A model generated the notes under the pieces. That model searched no databases. It had not been told where the DNA came from and was given only the letters and a program-made list of their open reading frames with translations. The position numbers and the translations under genes were made by a program. This document shows, in pieces, positions 62,901 through 64,000 of a DNA stretch of 64,000 bases. Position 1 is the first letter of the stretch. Every line of letters begins with the position of its first letter. This stretch comes from Cylindrotheca closterium (taxonomy: Eukaryota > Bacillariophyta > Bacillariophyceae > Bacillariales > Bacillariaceae). The DNA is taken from the NCBI GenBank assembly GCA_933822405.4, contig CAKOGP040000557.1, positions 551,601-615,600 on the forward strand, written 5' to 3'.

Positions 62901-63495
62901 TCTTGAAATCCTTCAAGTTTCTTGAGGCCAAGGTGAAACTGGTACGATCGACCTCAGACCAAGTTTCCAAATGTGTCTGCAAGGATCCAGCAAGTAGTCG
63001 ATCTATGGGGTCCCTAACGGGGTATGTCTTGGATCCAGCCTTCACCGCGTTTTCAGTAATGGTGGCCAAACCACGATTGTCTGAAAGGGGAGTACGGAAA
63101 CTGATTCCAAAGGTAGCATCTTGTGTCGAGTCGTCAGGAACCACAGTCATGATGGACAAACCACTCGTAGTGTGAGACATCATCTGAATGTTGGCTCGAG
63201 ATTTTTCGACGTGTCCATGATTTAGCACTTCGATAAACGCAGGGTGTCCTACTAGTGCTTGAGCACCATGATCTCCTTTACCAAATGTAGTATCTTGTGG
63301 TATATCATTATGGACGGATATGCCACTCTTAGACTCAATGTTAGCTCTTTCTGATTCGACTATCGACCCTTCACTGGTCCCTTCGAAAAGAGCAGGTTGT
63401 TCCACGACTGCATCAGAACCTCCCAAGCCGCCTCTACTCGATAAAATGGCGTGAATGGCTCCAACCAGGATGATGACAACCAAGACAGCGAACAT
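59965..63495 (-). CDS. Membrane-anchored M16 (PreP-like) pseudopeptidase B
   Basis: Exons 62771-63495, 61673-62663 and 59965-61596, with introns of 107 and 76 bp at the same positions as in paralogue A, giving 1115 residues. The zinc motif is again TITEN (145-149) and the distal site NRARA-like, so both copies share the loss. Translation appears to start inside the membrane anchor (MFAVLVVIILVGAIHAIL). Upstream sequence still resembles the cytosolic tail of A (HRPRR), but the ATG has become ATC and a stop intervenes. The linker after the anchor is duplicated (AVVEQPALFEG... and ALVGHPAFIEV...). Blocks of near identity with A alternate with diverged blocks. Confidence 0.82.
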
Positions 63496-64000
63496 GTTTC
63501 CCGAAAATTTGGAGCTATAAATGTCTTTTTGTTTGTCGTCTTGGTCGATGGATGATGAAAAGCGATCGGGTGTAGCGATTGTTGTGCGAATTTTTCCGAG
63601 GTGCGAGTCGGAGTCAAGTTGTGGTCACGGGGGTTCATGACCTTTCCGTTGAAGACCATAGGCGTCTTATGTCTTATGGTAATTTTTTGTCCCCAAGAAT
63701 AACACATGCATAAAAAGGTCTTGCCAGCGTAGACATCTGGGAGTTGTGGGGAGTTTGCATCTGAAGCGGAATATCAAAGACTTGCTTGCCTACTAGGCCT
63801 TGCAGAGACGTAGAATGCGTCAATGTAAGGCCCAACAGGGATGTGGAGGGAGGGAAAAAAAAGAAATAAACCTTATTTCTTGACGTATACTCGCACACAA
63901 GTTCGATAAACTGATCGGACTTGGTGTTGCTGAGCAATGCTGTTGTGACGGTCGTTCGACCGTCGTCAGGATGATGAAAGGAATCCAATGATTCGTTCTC
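63496..64000. other. Right edge: decayed 5' end of M16-B and interspersed repeat
   Basis: 63500-63590 holds the relic of the lost N-terminal codons of M16-B. 63769-63970 is an interspersed-repeat copy. No gene was seen to the window edge. Confidence 0.55.
63769..63970 (+). repeat. Interspersed repeat, copy B
   Basis: Matches 6290-6500 in order and orientation: AGACTTGCTTG, a purine-rich AAAGAAATAAACC run, TTTCTTGA, CTCGCACACAAGTTCGA, AACTGATCGGACTTGGT and GCAATGCTG. The two copies are more than 57 kb apart. Confidence 0.65.

Overview
The window reads as nuclear DNA of a photosynthetic stramenopile, almost certainly a diatom. Genes carry short GT-AG introns (65-208 bp). Several proteins begin with a signal peptide ending in an ASAFAP-like plastid motif (for example LAFAP in the FKBP at 59081, IKAFSP at 29829, ADGFGLAP at 50856). 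Diatom-expanded families are present: CRAL-TRIO fused to DUF6824, cysteine modules with GDCDTD/CFQR, and a putative rhamnosyltransferase. No organelle, viral or bacterial segment is evident. The species cannot be named from sequence alone.

Layout. 1-2.7 kb is gene-poor, with decayed tandem repeats and a tRNA-derived-looking direct repeat. 2.7-3.3 kb holds a dual-specificity phosphatase. 3.9-9.3 kb holds two copies, with no difference seen, of a 1.75 kb unit encoding a CRAL-TRIO/DUF6824 protein, embedded in degenerate intergenic repeats whose relatives reappear at the right end of the window (63.77-63.97 kb). 9.4-11 kb is a frameshifted rhamnosyltransferase-like gene.

11-31 kb is compact and genes alternate strand almost perfectly: Mpv17-like, thylakoid-lumen protein (with an assembly gap), RPB4, a broken MYND-finger gene, topoisomerase IB, a methyltransferase, a phosphate-transporter-like MFS protein, an unknown, a FAD4/PEDS1-type desaturase, ERV1, a PNPOx-like protein, a PARP-finger/PADR1/HhH protein, a DUF1415 protein and a plastid-type unknown.

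31-54.9 kb holds PRP5/DDX46 (spliceosome), a PhoD-like phosphatase, a Gfo/Idh/MocA oxidoreductase, a membrane-anchored beta-propeller protein, a second methyltransferase, the copper chaperone ATX1 (four tiny exons), SEC24 with proline/glycine-rich tails, a plastid-type unknown, thymidylate kinase, a TPR protein and an FSH-type serine hydrolase.

54.9-63.5 kb is the most unusual part. Two paralogous M16 (PreP-like) membrane-anchored proteins flank a plastid-type FKBP. Both have lost the zinc-binding HxxEH motif and the distal glutamate ligand, so they look like conserved pseudopeptidases.

There are no operons. The likeliest cooperation is local: divergent pairs share 180-570 bp upstream regions, and convergent pairs are often separated by only 74-160 bp. 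Introns were placed by hand from splice consensus, reading frame and family alignment from memory. Homology calls were not checked by database search.
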